The notes beneath the pieces are model-generated. The model ran no database searches and had not been told where the DNA came from. It worked only from the letters and a program-made list of their open reading frames with translations. This document shows positions 7,339-13,111 of a stretch of DNA of 14,357 nucleotides, one piece after another. The stretch's first letter is position 1. Each line of letters begins with the position of its first letter. Origin of the DNA: Synechococcus sp. HW_metabat.21 (GTDB taxonomy: Bacteria; Cyanobacteriota; Cyanobacteriia; PCC-6307; Cyanobiaceae); contig JAAZUZ010000028.1 of NCBI GenBank assembly GCA_018623875.1, forward strand, positions 1 through 14,357, in the 5' to 3' direction. A program made the translations under genes and the position numbers.

Positions 7339-8922
7339 ATGGAACTCACGCTCTGGACCTACGAAGGCCCCCCGCACGTCGGGGCCATGCGCATTGCCGC
7401 CTCCATGGAGGGGGTGCACTACGTGCTCCATGCGCCGCAGGGGGACACCTACGCCGACTTGCTGTTCACGATGATTGAACGGCGGGATCGCCGTCCGCCC
7501 GTCACCTACACGACCTTTCAGGCCCGGGACCTCGGTGGTGACACGGCGGAGTTGGTGAAACGCTCCATCGCCGATGCGGTCGAACGGTTTCAGCCCGAAG
7601 CCCTGCTGGTCGGCGAGAGCTGCACGGCGGAGTTGATCCAGGACCAGCCCGGGGCCCTGGCGGCCGGCATGGATCTTGGCGGCATTCCGATGGTCAATCT
7701 GGAGTTGCCGGCTTACTCCAAGAAGGAGAACTGGGGGGCCGCTGAGACCTTCTACCAACTGGTCCGCAACCTGCTGAAGCCCCAGTTGCCCGCCCCTGGT
7801 GCGCCCAAGCTGGACCCCACTCGCTGGCGGGCCGAGAACCGTCGTCCGCGGGTGAATCTCCTCGGCCCCTCGCTCTTGGGGTTCCGCTGCCGCGATGACG
7901 TTCGCGAACTGACGCAGCTGCTGGCTGGCTACGGCATCGACGTGGCCGTCGTCGCTCCCCTCGGTGCCCGGCCGGCGGATCTGCTGCGCATTCCCATGGC
8001 CGATGCCAACTTGAACCTCTACCCGGAGGTGTCCGGTACGGTCTGCAGCTGGCTGGAGCGCCAGTTCGGTCTACCGGCGGTCAAGACCGTTCCGATTGGC
8101 ATCGGTGCCACCGTGGACTTCCTGCGGGAGTTGCACGGCGTCCTGGGCCTTGAGCTGCCTGCCGAACTTCAGGCTGAGCGCCAGTCCCGCTTGCCCTGGT
8201 ATTCCCGTTCCGTTGATTCCACCTATTTGACCGGGAAACGGGTGTTTGTCTTTGCCGATGGCACCCATGCCATTGCGGCTGCCCGGATTGCTAGTCGCGA
8301 GCTGGGTTTCGAAGTGGTCGGCTTGGGCACCTACAGCCGGGAGATGGCCCGGGAGGTCAGGGCGCTCGCGGCTGAGTTGGGGCTAGAAGCCCTGATTACC
8401 GATGACTACCTCGCGGTGGAAGCGGCCATGGCCGAGGCCGCTCCGGAGCTGGTGCTGGGGACCCAGATGGAGCGCCATAGCGCCAAGCGTCTCGGGATCC
8501 CCTGCGCAGTCATTAGCTCTCCGCTTCATGTGCAGGACGTGCCGGCCCGCTACGCCCCGCAGATGGGTTGGGAGGGGGCCAACGTCATTTTCGACAGCTG
8601 GGTCCACCCTTTGATGATGGGCTTGGAGGAACACCTGATCGGCATGTTCCGCCATGACTTTGAGTTCGTGGACGGCCATCGCAGTCACCTCGGGGATGGT
8701 GCTCCCGCTGCTCCAGTTCTTGAGGAGCCGGCTCCGGTGGCGGTCGCCGTTGCTGGGGGCAGCCTGAGTTGGAGTGCCGATGGCGAGGCGGAGCTGGCGA
8801 AGATCCCCTTCTTCGTGCGCGGCAAGGTGCGCAAAAACACCGAGGCCTATGCCCGAGACCAGGGGCTGGCCGTGATCGACAGTGAAGCCTTGTACGAAGC
8901 GAAGGCCCATTACAGCCGCTGA
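7339..8922 (+). CDS. chlB: Light-independent protochlorophyllide reductase subunit B
   Basis: A 527-residue B subunit of DPOR, partner of ChlN in the catalytic heterotetramer. The N-terminus MELTLWTYEGPPHVGAMR is the family's standard start. Asp36 (QGDTYAD) corresponds to the unusual aspartate ligand of the NB [4Fe-4S] cluster known from BchB/ChlB structures. VGESCTAELIQDQPG (91-105) and ETFYQLVRN are conserved. The C-terminal 50 or so residues (LSWSADGEAELAKIPFF onward) form the separate PCP_red domain. It is joined by an Ala/Val/Pro-rich linker of about 25 residues, a typical cyanobacterial architecture. I chose ATG at 7339, 10 bases after the chlN stop. The frame stays open upstream to 7102, but that extension only shadows chlN. 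No clear Shine-Dalgarno sequence is present, consistent with coupling to chlN translation. Confidence 0.97.
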   Translation: MELTLWTYEGPPHVGAMRIAASMEGVHYVLHAPQGDTYADLLFTMIERRDRRPPVTYTTFQARDLGGDTAELVKRSIADAVERFQPEALLVGESCTAELIQDQPGALAAGMDLGGIPMVNLELPAYSKKENWGAAETFYQLVRNLLKPQLPAPGAPKLDPTRWRAENRRPRVNLLGPSLLGFRCRDDVRELTQLLAGYGIDVAVVAPLGARPADLLRIPMADANLNLYPEVSGTVCSWLERQFGLPAVKTVPIGIGATVDFLRELHGVLGLELPAELQAERQSRLPWYSRSVDSTYLTGKRVFVFADGTHAIAAARIASRELGFEVVGLGTYSREMAREVRALAAELGLEALITDDYLAVEAAMAEAAPELVLGTQMERHSAKRLGIPCAVISSPLHVQDVPARYAPQMGWEGANVIFDSWVHPLMMGLEEHLIGMFRHDFEFVDGHRSHLGDGAPAAPVLEEPAPVAVAVAGGSLSWSADGEAELAKIPFFVRGKVRKNTEAYARDQGLAVIDSEALYEAKAHYSR

Positions 8923-8965
8923 TCGTTGCTTTGACCTGAGTACTGCTACCTAAAAAACTGTGTTG

Positions 8966-8974
8966 TTATCCACA
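8966..8974 (+). promoter_or_regulatory. Perfect consensus DnaA box in the chlL leader
   Basis: TTATCCACA matches the high-affinity bacterial DnaA-box consensus exactly. It lies in the AT-richer 169-bp gap between chlB and chlL, 118 bp upstream of the chlL ATG. Only a single copy is seen, so it is not an origin. Binding by DnaA is inferred from sequence only. Many cyanobacterial boxes read TTTTCCACA instead. Confidence 0.4.
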
Positions 8975-9039
8975 TCTTTGGCCTAACTGTTTCGCTTTGC
9001 GTGGGCCTAGAGGTCAACTGGCCATTGCAGGTCTTGGAT

Positions 9040-9044
9040 AGGGG
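9040..9044 (+). promoter_or_regulatory. Shine-Dalgarno sequence of the chlL upstream ORF
   Basis: AGGGG ends 6 bases before the ATG at 9051. It is the only good ribosome binding site near chlL. The chlL ATG itself is preceded by TTGTTCCTGATTT, which has no such motif. Confidence 0.45.
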
Positions 9045-9050
9045 CAGAGC

Positions 9051-9095
9051 ATGAAAACCAGGGTTTCTGTGTTCCTGGTTGTTCCTGATTTATGA
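9051..9095 (+). CDS. Putative 14-codon leader ORF translationally coupled to chlL
   Basis: The ORF encodes MKTRVSVFLVVPDL and ends with TGA at 9093-9095, overlapping the chlL start ATG (9092-9094) as ATGA. It is out of frame with chlL and is preceded by AGGGG with ideal 6-base spacing. This layout is typical of translational coupling or a short regulatory leader peptide. The peptide is mostly hydrophobic (VSVFLVV) and has no obvious residue run of the kind used in amino-acid attenuators. A 7-bp hairpin lies inside it. It could be chance, since it is only 45 bases long. I recognise no homologue. Confidence 0.4.
   Translation: MKTRVSVFLVVPDL
9056..9080 (+). repeat. Hairpin just upstream of chlL
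   Basis: AACCAGG (9056-9062) and CCTGGTT (9074-9080) form a perfect 7-bp inverted repeat with an 11-base loop, ending 11 bases before the chlL ATG. GTTCCTG also occurs twice in direct orientation (9071-9077 and 9081-9087). A leader RNA structure or a protein site is possible. Confidence 0.55.
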
Positions 9096-9976
9096 CCACC
9101 ACGCTCAAGCGCCCCGACGGTGAGGGCAGCGTCCAGGTTCATCAAGATCCCTCGGTGAACATCGCAGAGGGGGCGTTGGTGATTGCTGTTTACGGCAAGG
9201 GCGGTATTGGTAAAAGCACCACGAGCTCGAACCTCTCTGCCGCCTTCTCGAAGCTGGGCAAACGGGTGCTTCAAATTGGTTGCGATCCCAAGCACGACAG
9301 CACCTTCACGCTGACCAAGCAGATGGTGCCGACGGTGATCGACATCCTCGAAGGGGTGGATTTTCACACCGAGGAACTGAGGCCAGAGGATTTCGTTTTT
9401 GACGGCTTCAACGGCGTGCAATGCGTGGAGTCCGGTGGGCCTCCGGCCGGTACCGGCTGCGGTGGTTATGTGACCGGTCAGACCGTCAAATTGCTGAAGG
9501 AGCATCACCTCCTGGAAGACACCGACGTGGTGATCTTTGATGTGCTCGGTGATGTCGTCTGTGGTGGTTTTGCGGCACCGCTGCAACATGCCAACTACTG
9601 CTTGATCGTCACGGCGAATGATTTCGATTCGATCTTTGCGATGAATCGCATCATTGCTGCGATTCAAGCCAAGGCCAAGAACTACAAAGTGCGCCTTGGT
9701 GGGGTTGTGGCTAACCGCAGCCGTGACACCGATCAGATTGATCGCTTCAACGAACGGGTGGGCATGAAGACCATGGCCCATTTCCCAGACCTCGATGCGA
9801 TCCGCCGCTCCCGTCTCAAGAAGTGCACGATCTTTGAGATGGAATCCACCCCTGAGGTGGAGGCAGTTCAAAACGAATACCTCCGTCTCGCTGGGTCGAT
9901 GCTGGAGAGCGTGAAGCCCCTTGAGGCCGAACCGCTCAAGGACCGGGAAATTTTTGATTTGCTCGGCTTCGACTGA
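9092..9976 (+). CDS. chlL: Light-independent protochlorophyllide reductase iron-sulfur ATP-binding protein L
   Basis: A 294-residue NifH-like homodimeric reductase that couples ATP hydrolysis to electron transfer from ferredoxin to the ChlN-ChlB component. The P-loop YGKGGIGKSTTS starts at residue 34 and QIGCDPKHDST spans 61-71. The two cluster ligands that bridge the dimer with one [4Fe-4S] are Cys123 (GTGCGGYVTG) and Cys157 (GDVVCGGFAAPL). The C-terminus LKDREIFDLLGFD is typical of ChlL. The ATG at 9092 gives the usual short cyanobacterial N-terminal extension. Unlike chlB, it is separated from its upstream neighbour by 169 bp, so separate control is plausible. Its stop lies 13 bp from the end of the convergent minus-strand operon. 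The enzyme is oxygen-sensitive in the family. Confidence 0.97.
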   Translation: MTTTLKRPDGEGSVQVHQDPSVNIAEGALVIAVYGKGGIGKSTTSSNLSAAFSKLGKRVLQIGCDPKHDSTFTLTKQMVPTVIDILEGVDFHTEELRPEDFVFDGFNGVQCVESGGPPAGTGCGGYVTGQTVKLLKEHHLLEDTDVVIFDVLGDVVCGGFAAPLQHANYCLIVTANDFDSIFAMNRIIAAIQAKAKNYKVRLGGVVANRSRDTDQIDRFNERVGMKTMAHFPDLDAIRRSRLKKCTIFEMESTPEVEAVQNEYLRLAGSMLESVKPLEAEPLKDREIFDLLGFD

Positions 9977-9989
9977 CTCCGGGTTTCGG

Positions 9990-10259
9990 CTAAAGGCGCA
10001 CCTTGGTGACCTCGGCCTTCAGGCTTCCGCTGCGGGTTCCCACGTCGATGGGGGCGCGCGTGAAGATCTCCACACGAAGGCCAAAGCGGGCAATGCTCCA
10101 AAGCCCCTGGGCTAGGAGTGCTGCGCTGGCCACAGCGGCAAGGGGCCAGAGCAGCGGCTGAAGCAGTGCGGCGCGTTGACTGTTCAGCAGCAGGGCCGCG
10201 GCGAGTCCGCCACCAAAGCCGAGCAGGAGCAGCAGGCAGGACTGGGTGGTGCGGTTCAA
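9990..10259 (-). CDS. Hypothetical small membrane protein, two predicted helices
   Basis: I do not recognise this 89-residue protein. Two hydrophobic helices lie at about 8-27 (CLLLLLGFGGGLAAALLL) and 34-54 (LLQPLLWPLAAVASAALLAQ). They are followed by a polar tail, RFGLRVEIFTRAPIDVGTRSG, with a likely short beta segment. The start is inferred as TTG at 10259. It overlaps the TGA stop of the preceding gene as TTGA, mirroring the ATGA overlap one gene earlier. The frame is open further upstream, to 10442, but that part antisense-shadows the neighbour and reads as non-globular. It is the last gene of the minus-strand series and converges with chlL across 13 bp, leaving no room for a separate terminator hairpin. 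Function is unknown. Confidence 0.6.
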   Translation of the reverse strand: MNRTTQSCLLLLLGFGGGLAAALLLNSQRAALLQPLLWPLAAVASAALLAQGLWSIARFGLRVEIFTRAPIDVGTRSGSLKAEVTKVRL

Positions 10260-10714
10260 GAGCTCAGGCTCGTGCAGGCCGCCAGTAGGAGCGTCTCGGC
10301 TGGAGTGTCCACGCTGGGGACGCGCCAGTCGCCCCAGTTGGATCCCGCCCGCTTGCGGTTGATGGTCATGTCCTTGCAGTTCACCGCCAAGGCTCGATCG
10401 GGAATGCTGCTTGTGGAGTCGCTGTCGGGGGTGGAGGGCCAACTGAGGCCGCCAATCGACGTGGGTCGTGTCACTGCGCGCCGCCAGGGGGTGATCCAGA
10501 CGTAGGGGTGGGTGTCAAAGGGTTTCCAGCTCTTCCAATCCACTTCGACGTCCCCGAAGCGCCGCCAGCGGTCGTGCTCTTCCTGTTGCCGCTCCCGCAG
10601 CCGCTCCAGCAGGACCTGTTGTTCCGTGGCGCTTGCGGTCTCGGCCCGCGCGCTGGGAGTGCTTGTGCTCACCAGCAGCATGAGCACGGCAAGCAGGGGA
10701 GCATGTCGCGTCAT
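10256..10714 (-). CDS. Hypothetical secreted protein with Sec signal peptide and two cysteines
   Basis: A 152-residue protein that I do not recognise. Residues 1-24 look like a classical signal peptide with an Ala-X-Ala site (PSARA, then ETASA), so it is probably periplasmic or thylakoid-lumenal. After it comes a charged, probably helical stretch (VLLERLRERQQEEHDRWRRF, 34-53), then a Trp-rich part (VDWKSWKPF, YVWITPWRR), and near the end ALAVNCKDMTINRKR and LLLAACTSL. Cys113 and Cys147 are the only cysteines of the mature part and could form a disulfide. Its ATG overlaps the upstream gene's TGA (ATGA), and its own TGA overlaps the downstream TTG. The three genes are therefore tightly coupled and probably act together in the cell envelope. 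Confidence 0.68.
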   Translation of the reverse strand: MTRHAPLLAVLMLLVSTSTPSARAETASATEQQVLLERLRERQQEEHDRWRRFGDVEVDWKSWKPFDTHPYVWITPWRRAVTRPTSIGGLSWPSTPDSDSTSSIPDRALAVNCKDMTINRKRAGSNWGDWRVPSVDTPAETLLLAACTSLSS

Positions 10715-11181
10715 GGCAGGGGGGGCAGCGGCAGGGGCGACATCGACTTCAGGGCGTCTTTGATCGTGACGGTGACATTGCCGCCGATCTGGTTGACGCC
10801 CACCTCACCATTCACCAGGAGCGGTTCATCGCTGATGATCTCCACGGCTTCGACGATCTTCTCAACGGCCACGGGCTTCTGGATCCGTGCCACATCCACC
10901 GGCAGAGCCGATGGGGCCTTGACGGCAACCGGTAGGGAGCCATTGGCCTGAACCTGGACCGGCGTCAGGATCTTCTCGACCTGGATTGGTCCCTTCAGAA
11001 CCACCGGGAAGGGCATCTGCCGCTTTACGGCGATCGGAATGGGTTGCCCCAGGATCTGGACGGCGGCGAGGGCCGCTGACCAGGTGGCGAGGACAATGGC
11101 TAGGGGCCAGCGACTGGCCATCGCCAACAGGAACCAGCGGGGCTGATCCTCCTGGTTGAGTGGATTCAACGGCCTGCCCAT
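10711..11181 (-). CDS. Hypothetical membrane-anchored protein with Pro-Val beta repeats
   Basis: An unrecognised protein of 156 residues. A cytoplasmic N-terminus is followed by one membrane anchor at about 24-44 (RWPLAIVLATWSAALAAV). The rest is an exported region built of short alternating hydrophobic strands: PIPIAV, FPVVLK, GPIQVEKI, TPVQVQ, LPVAVK, LPVDVA, KPVAVEKI. It then has VNGEVGVNQIGGNVTVTI and a Pro-rich tail (PLPLPPLP). The period is roughly 9-12 residues, suggesting a beta-rich rod or solenoid-like fold. I prefer ATG at 11181, which has AGGG 6 bases upstream. ATG at 11211 would add 10 residues but has no Shine-Dalgarno sequence and would place a 14-bp palindrome inside the coding region. 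It is the first gene of the overlapping trio, downstream of por on the same strand. Confidence 0.65.
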   Translation of the reverse strand: MGRPLNPLNQEDQPRWFLLAMASRWPLAIVLATWSAALAAVQILGQPIPIAVKRQMPFPVVLKGPIQVEKILTPVQVQANGSLPVAVKAPSALPVDVARIQKPVAVEKIVEAVEIISDEPLLVNGEVGVNQIGGNVTVTIKDALKSMSPLPLPPLP

Positions 11182-11192
11182 CGGCAACCCTG

Positions 11193-11206
11193 TGAGGCTT
11201 GCCTCA
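11193..11206 (-). promoter_or_regulatory. 14-bp palindrome upstream of the envelope trio
   Basis: TGAGGC and GCCTCA form a perfect inverted repeat with a 2-base spacer. It lies 11 bp upstream of the preferred start (11181) of the first trio gene. The position suits an operator or the leader of that mRNA. No regulator can be named. Confidence 0.35.
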
Positions 11207-11216
11207 GGCATACATC

Positions 11217-11239
11217 AGGGATATGGGCTTGTCATCCCT
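11217..11239 (-). terminator. Stem-loop between por and the downstream trio
   Basis: AGGGAT (11217-11222) pairs with ATCCCT (11234-11239) across an 11-base loop, 20 bases downstream of the por stop. The stem is only 6 bp and no T-run follows. It would be at most a weak terminator or a processing site within a longer transcript. Confidence 0.25.
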
Positions 11240-11259
11240 ACTGCAAGGGAGACGTTCGC

Positions 11260-12270
11260 CTACCCCAAGCCGACCAATTTGAGCGATTCCTCCCAAACCC
11301 CCTGTGCGGTCTCGGGGTTACTGGCTTTGTCGGAGAGCTCCTGGCTGAACTGTTTGCCGTCCTGCTTCTGGCGATTGCCCCAGCTCCAATGCACGCCCGA
11401 GGTGCCAAAGCCAGGATCGGCGACAACCTGTGCGACCCGTTCGCCAGCCAAGGCCTGGCTGACGTAACCACCGGTCACGTTCTTCTGGAACCAGGGGAAG
11501 ATTTTCTGGAAGGCCCGGGGCGTGTTCCGGAAGAGGGGGCTGTCGGCAACGCAGCCGGGATAAAGGGAGCTAAAGACGATTCCGCTGGACTGGTGCAGGC
11601 GCCGATGCAGCTCCTGGGTCGTGATCATGTTGCAGAGCTTGCTGTCCTTGTAGGCCTTGCCGGGCTTGAAGGCTTTGCCATTGGCCATGGCGATTGGGGC
11701 CTTGAAGCCCGCTTTGAAGCCGCTCAGGTCGCCCAGGTCCGCCGGTGCAGGGATGGGGATCTTGCCGCCGAGTTCCTTGGAGTTTGCGGTCACGGTGCCG
11801 AGGATGACCACCCGCTTGGAAGGGTGCTGGGACGCCTGGAGCTGCGGCAAGAGCAGCTGGATCAGCAGGAAGTGCCCCAGGTGGTTGGTGGCCATGGAGA
11901 GCTCATAGCCCTGGGGGGAGCGTTCCGGCTCCTTCAGCCGGGGCTTGTAGACGGCCGCATTGATCACCAGGGCATCGAGGCCAAAGCCCAGGGAGTTGAT
12001 CAGGGTCTCAACGCCCGCTCGGACACTCTCGAGGTCTCCGAGATCCATGCGGATGTGGTGAAGCTTCTCGCTGGGGATGCCCAGGGAATCAGCGGCGGCT
12101 CCAGCCCGGATGGGATCGCGGTTGGCTGTGACCACCGTCCAACCCCGATCGGTCAGGGCCTTGACGGCATTGAGTCCAACCCCAGAGGTGGTGCCAGTCA
12201 CCAGCACCGCACCGGCACGGCTCCCCTGGTTCGGAAGGTTGTTTGAACGGGAGTCGCTGCTGGCGGTCAT
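11260..12270 (-). CDS. por: Light-dependent protochlorophyllide oxidoreductase (LPOR)
   Basis: A 336-residue NADPH-dependent, light-driven enzyme reducing protochlorophyllide to chlorophyllide, and a member of the short-chain dehydrogenase family. The nucleotide-binding motif TGTTSGVG is at 25-32 and the structural NAA motif at 104-106. The catalytic Tyr207 and Lys211 lie in YKDSK. The LPOR-specific insert before it (GFKAGFKAPIAMANGKAFKP) is present. Cys213 (SKLCNM) and Cys240 (LYPGCVADSPLFR) match conserved LPOR cysteines. I chose ATG at 12270. TTG codons at 12294 and 12291 would add up to 8 residues. The gene lies 42 bp downstream of a coiled-coil membrane protein gene on the same strand. 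It performs the same reaction as ChlNBL, so both routes are encoded within about 6 kb. Confidence 0.96.
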   Translation of the reverse strand: MTASSDSRSNNLPNQGSRAGAVLVTGTTSGVGLNAVKALTDRGWTVVTANRDPIRAGAAADSLGIPSEKLHHIRMDLGDLESVRAGVETLINSLGFGLDALVINAAVYKPRLKEPERSPQGYELSMATNHLGHFLLIQLLLPQLQASQHPSKRVVILGTVTANSKELGGKIPIPAPADLGDLSGFKAGFKAPIAMANGKAFKPGKAYKDSKLCNMITTQELHRRLHQSSGIVFSSLYPGCVADSPLFRNTPRAFQKIFPWFQKNVTGGYVSQALAGERVAQVVADPGFGTSGVHWSWGNRQKQDGKQFSQELSDKASNPETAQGVWEESLKLVGLG

Positions 12271-12312
12271 GGACCCAAAAATTGCCCGCAACAACCTACG
12301 GAAGGAAAGGCC

Positions 12313-12816
12313 TTAAGGGATCGGGTCTGTCTTGGACGGTTGCTGATTGGAATCCGGTTTGGTTTGCTTCCAGACCACGCGGAGCCGATTCGGGGCAATC
12401 CACTGGTCCTGTTCTTGGATCAGCTTTTGTTCGCCGCCGACACTGAAGAGGCGATCAAAGCGATTTTGCGCCTTGAGCAGCTTCGCTTTTTGGATGTCCA
12501 GGACGGCGGTGACTTCGCCATAGCGATCCAGGCGTTCCTGATACGCACCGGCCAGTCGAACCAGGCTGACAACGGCGACCAGGGCAAGTCCAAGCTTCAG
12601 GGACAGTCCGATGGAGCCGTAGAGGAGCTCTTGACTGGGACTCGAGGCCCGCAGCTGCGGAGCGGGAGCGGATTCAACGACGCTCAGCTTGGCTCGGTTC
12701 GCCTTGCGACCGGCGTGATGCTCGACTCGGGCGGTGTCCGTTTGGGTGGCTTGAGCAGCTCGTCTCCGATTTGCGGATCGCCTCTGCGATGGCCGTGCAG
12801 ATCGGGAGGGGCTCAA
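12313..12816 (-). CDS. Conserved hypothetical single-pass membrane protein with coiled coil
   Basis: A 167-residue protein of unknown function. The N-terminal 60 residues are basic and low-complexity (SRSARPSQRRSANRRRAAQA), so probably cytoplasmic. One helix at about 65-89 (GSIGLSLKLGLALVAVVSLVRL) is followed by a probable coiled coil at 92-125 (YQERLDRYGEVTAVLDIQKAKLLKAQNRFDRLF, given only by its ends YQERL and DRLF). The motif EQDQWIAPNRLRVVWK (135-150) comes next and looks like the conserved core. The topology resembles divisome proteins FtsL/FtsB, but no specific motif supports that. The start is TTG at 12816. An in-frame TAG 34 bp upstream, with no ATG or GTG between, leaves no better choice. 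It lies between psaM and por and may share their transcript. Confidence 0.7.
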   Translation of the reverse strand: MSPSRSARPSQRRSANRRRAAQATQTDTARVEHHAGRKANRAKLSVVESAPAPQLRASSPSQELLYGSIGLSLKLGLALVAVVSLVRLAGAYQERLDRYGEVTAVLDIQKAKLLKAQNRFDRLFSVGGEQKLIQEQDQWIAPNRLRVVWKQTKPDSNQQPSKTDPIP

Positions 12817-12830
12817 GGATTTGGGGTTGT

Positions 12831-12869
12831 CAGGAGAGACGCACCGCTTCTAGCAGTTTGTCTCTCCTG
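12831..12869 (-). terminator. Strong stem-loop downstream of psaM
   Basis: CAGGAGAGAC (12831-12840) and GTCTCTCCTG (12860-12869) form a perfect 10-bp stem around a 19-base loop. The stem starts 10 bases after the psaM stop and ends 14 bases before the TTG of the next gene. No T-run follows on the minus strand, so it may be a partial terminator, an RNase-resistant 3' end for the short psaM mRNA, or a leader structure of the next gene. Confidence 0.55.
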
Positions 12870-12879
12870 TGCCAAGGGA

Positions 12880-12978
12880 TCAGGCGCGGTAGAGGCTGGC
12901 GGCGAGACGCACTGCGAGCACGCCAGCGTGGGCGGCCACCACCAGGGCAATCAGAACTTCAGCCTGGGTGAGGGACAT
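12880..12978 (-). CDS. psaM: Photosystem I reaction centre subunit XII (PsaM)
   Basis: A 32-residue single-helix protein. The pattern M-x-L-T-x-A-x-V-L-I-A-L-V-V-A, then LAVRLAASLYRA, aligns along its length with known PsaM sequences such as those ending LAFRLSTELYK. PsaM is a peripheral transmembrane subunit of cyanobacterial photosystem I associated with PsaB and trimer formation. The ATG at 12978 gives the standard family length. The frame stays open upstream to 13140, but that extension is proline- and charge-rich and does not fit the family. No Shine-Dalgarno sequence is seen. It is divergent from the crr6-like gene across 133 bp, which probably holds both promoters. The family is short and variable, so the call rests on length, helix and terminal pattern. 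Confidence 0.8.
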   Translation of the reverse strand: MSLTQAEVLIALVVAAHAGVLAVRLAASLYRA

Positions 12979-13111
12979 GACCGTCGAGAAAAACACCAGC
13001 CCATTCTCACGTAGATGAGTGTTCTGGCTAGCGAAAAGGCCTGGGCCTGTCACAGCTCGACACCCCTGGGGGAGGGCCTCGCTACGGTCAATCGACACTT
13101 TTTGAGGCGTT

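Noticed and set aside
6075..7349. 424-residue minus-strand open frame opposite chlN
   Set aside because: Composition is typical of an antisense frame and chlN on the plus strand is unambiguous.
13057..13098. TCGACAC repeated twice, 35 bp apart, between psaM and crr6
   Set aside because: A 7-bp direct repeat is easily produced by chance, and the spacing does not fit helical phasing with a recognisable site.
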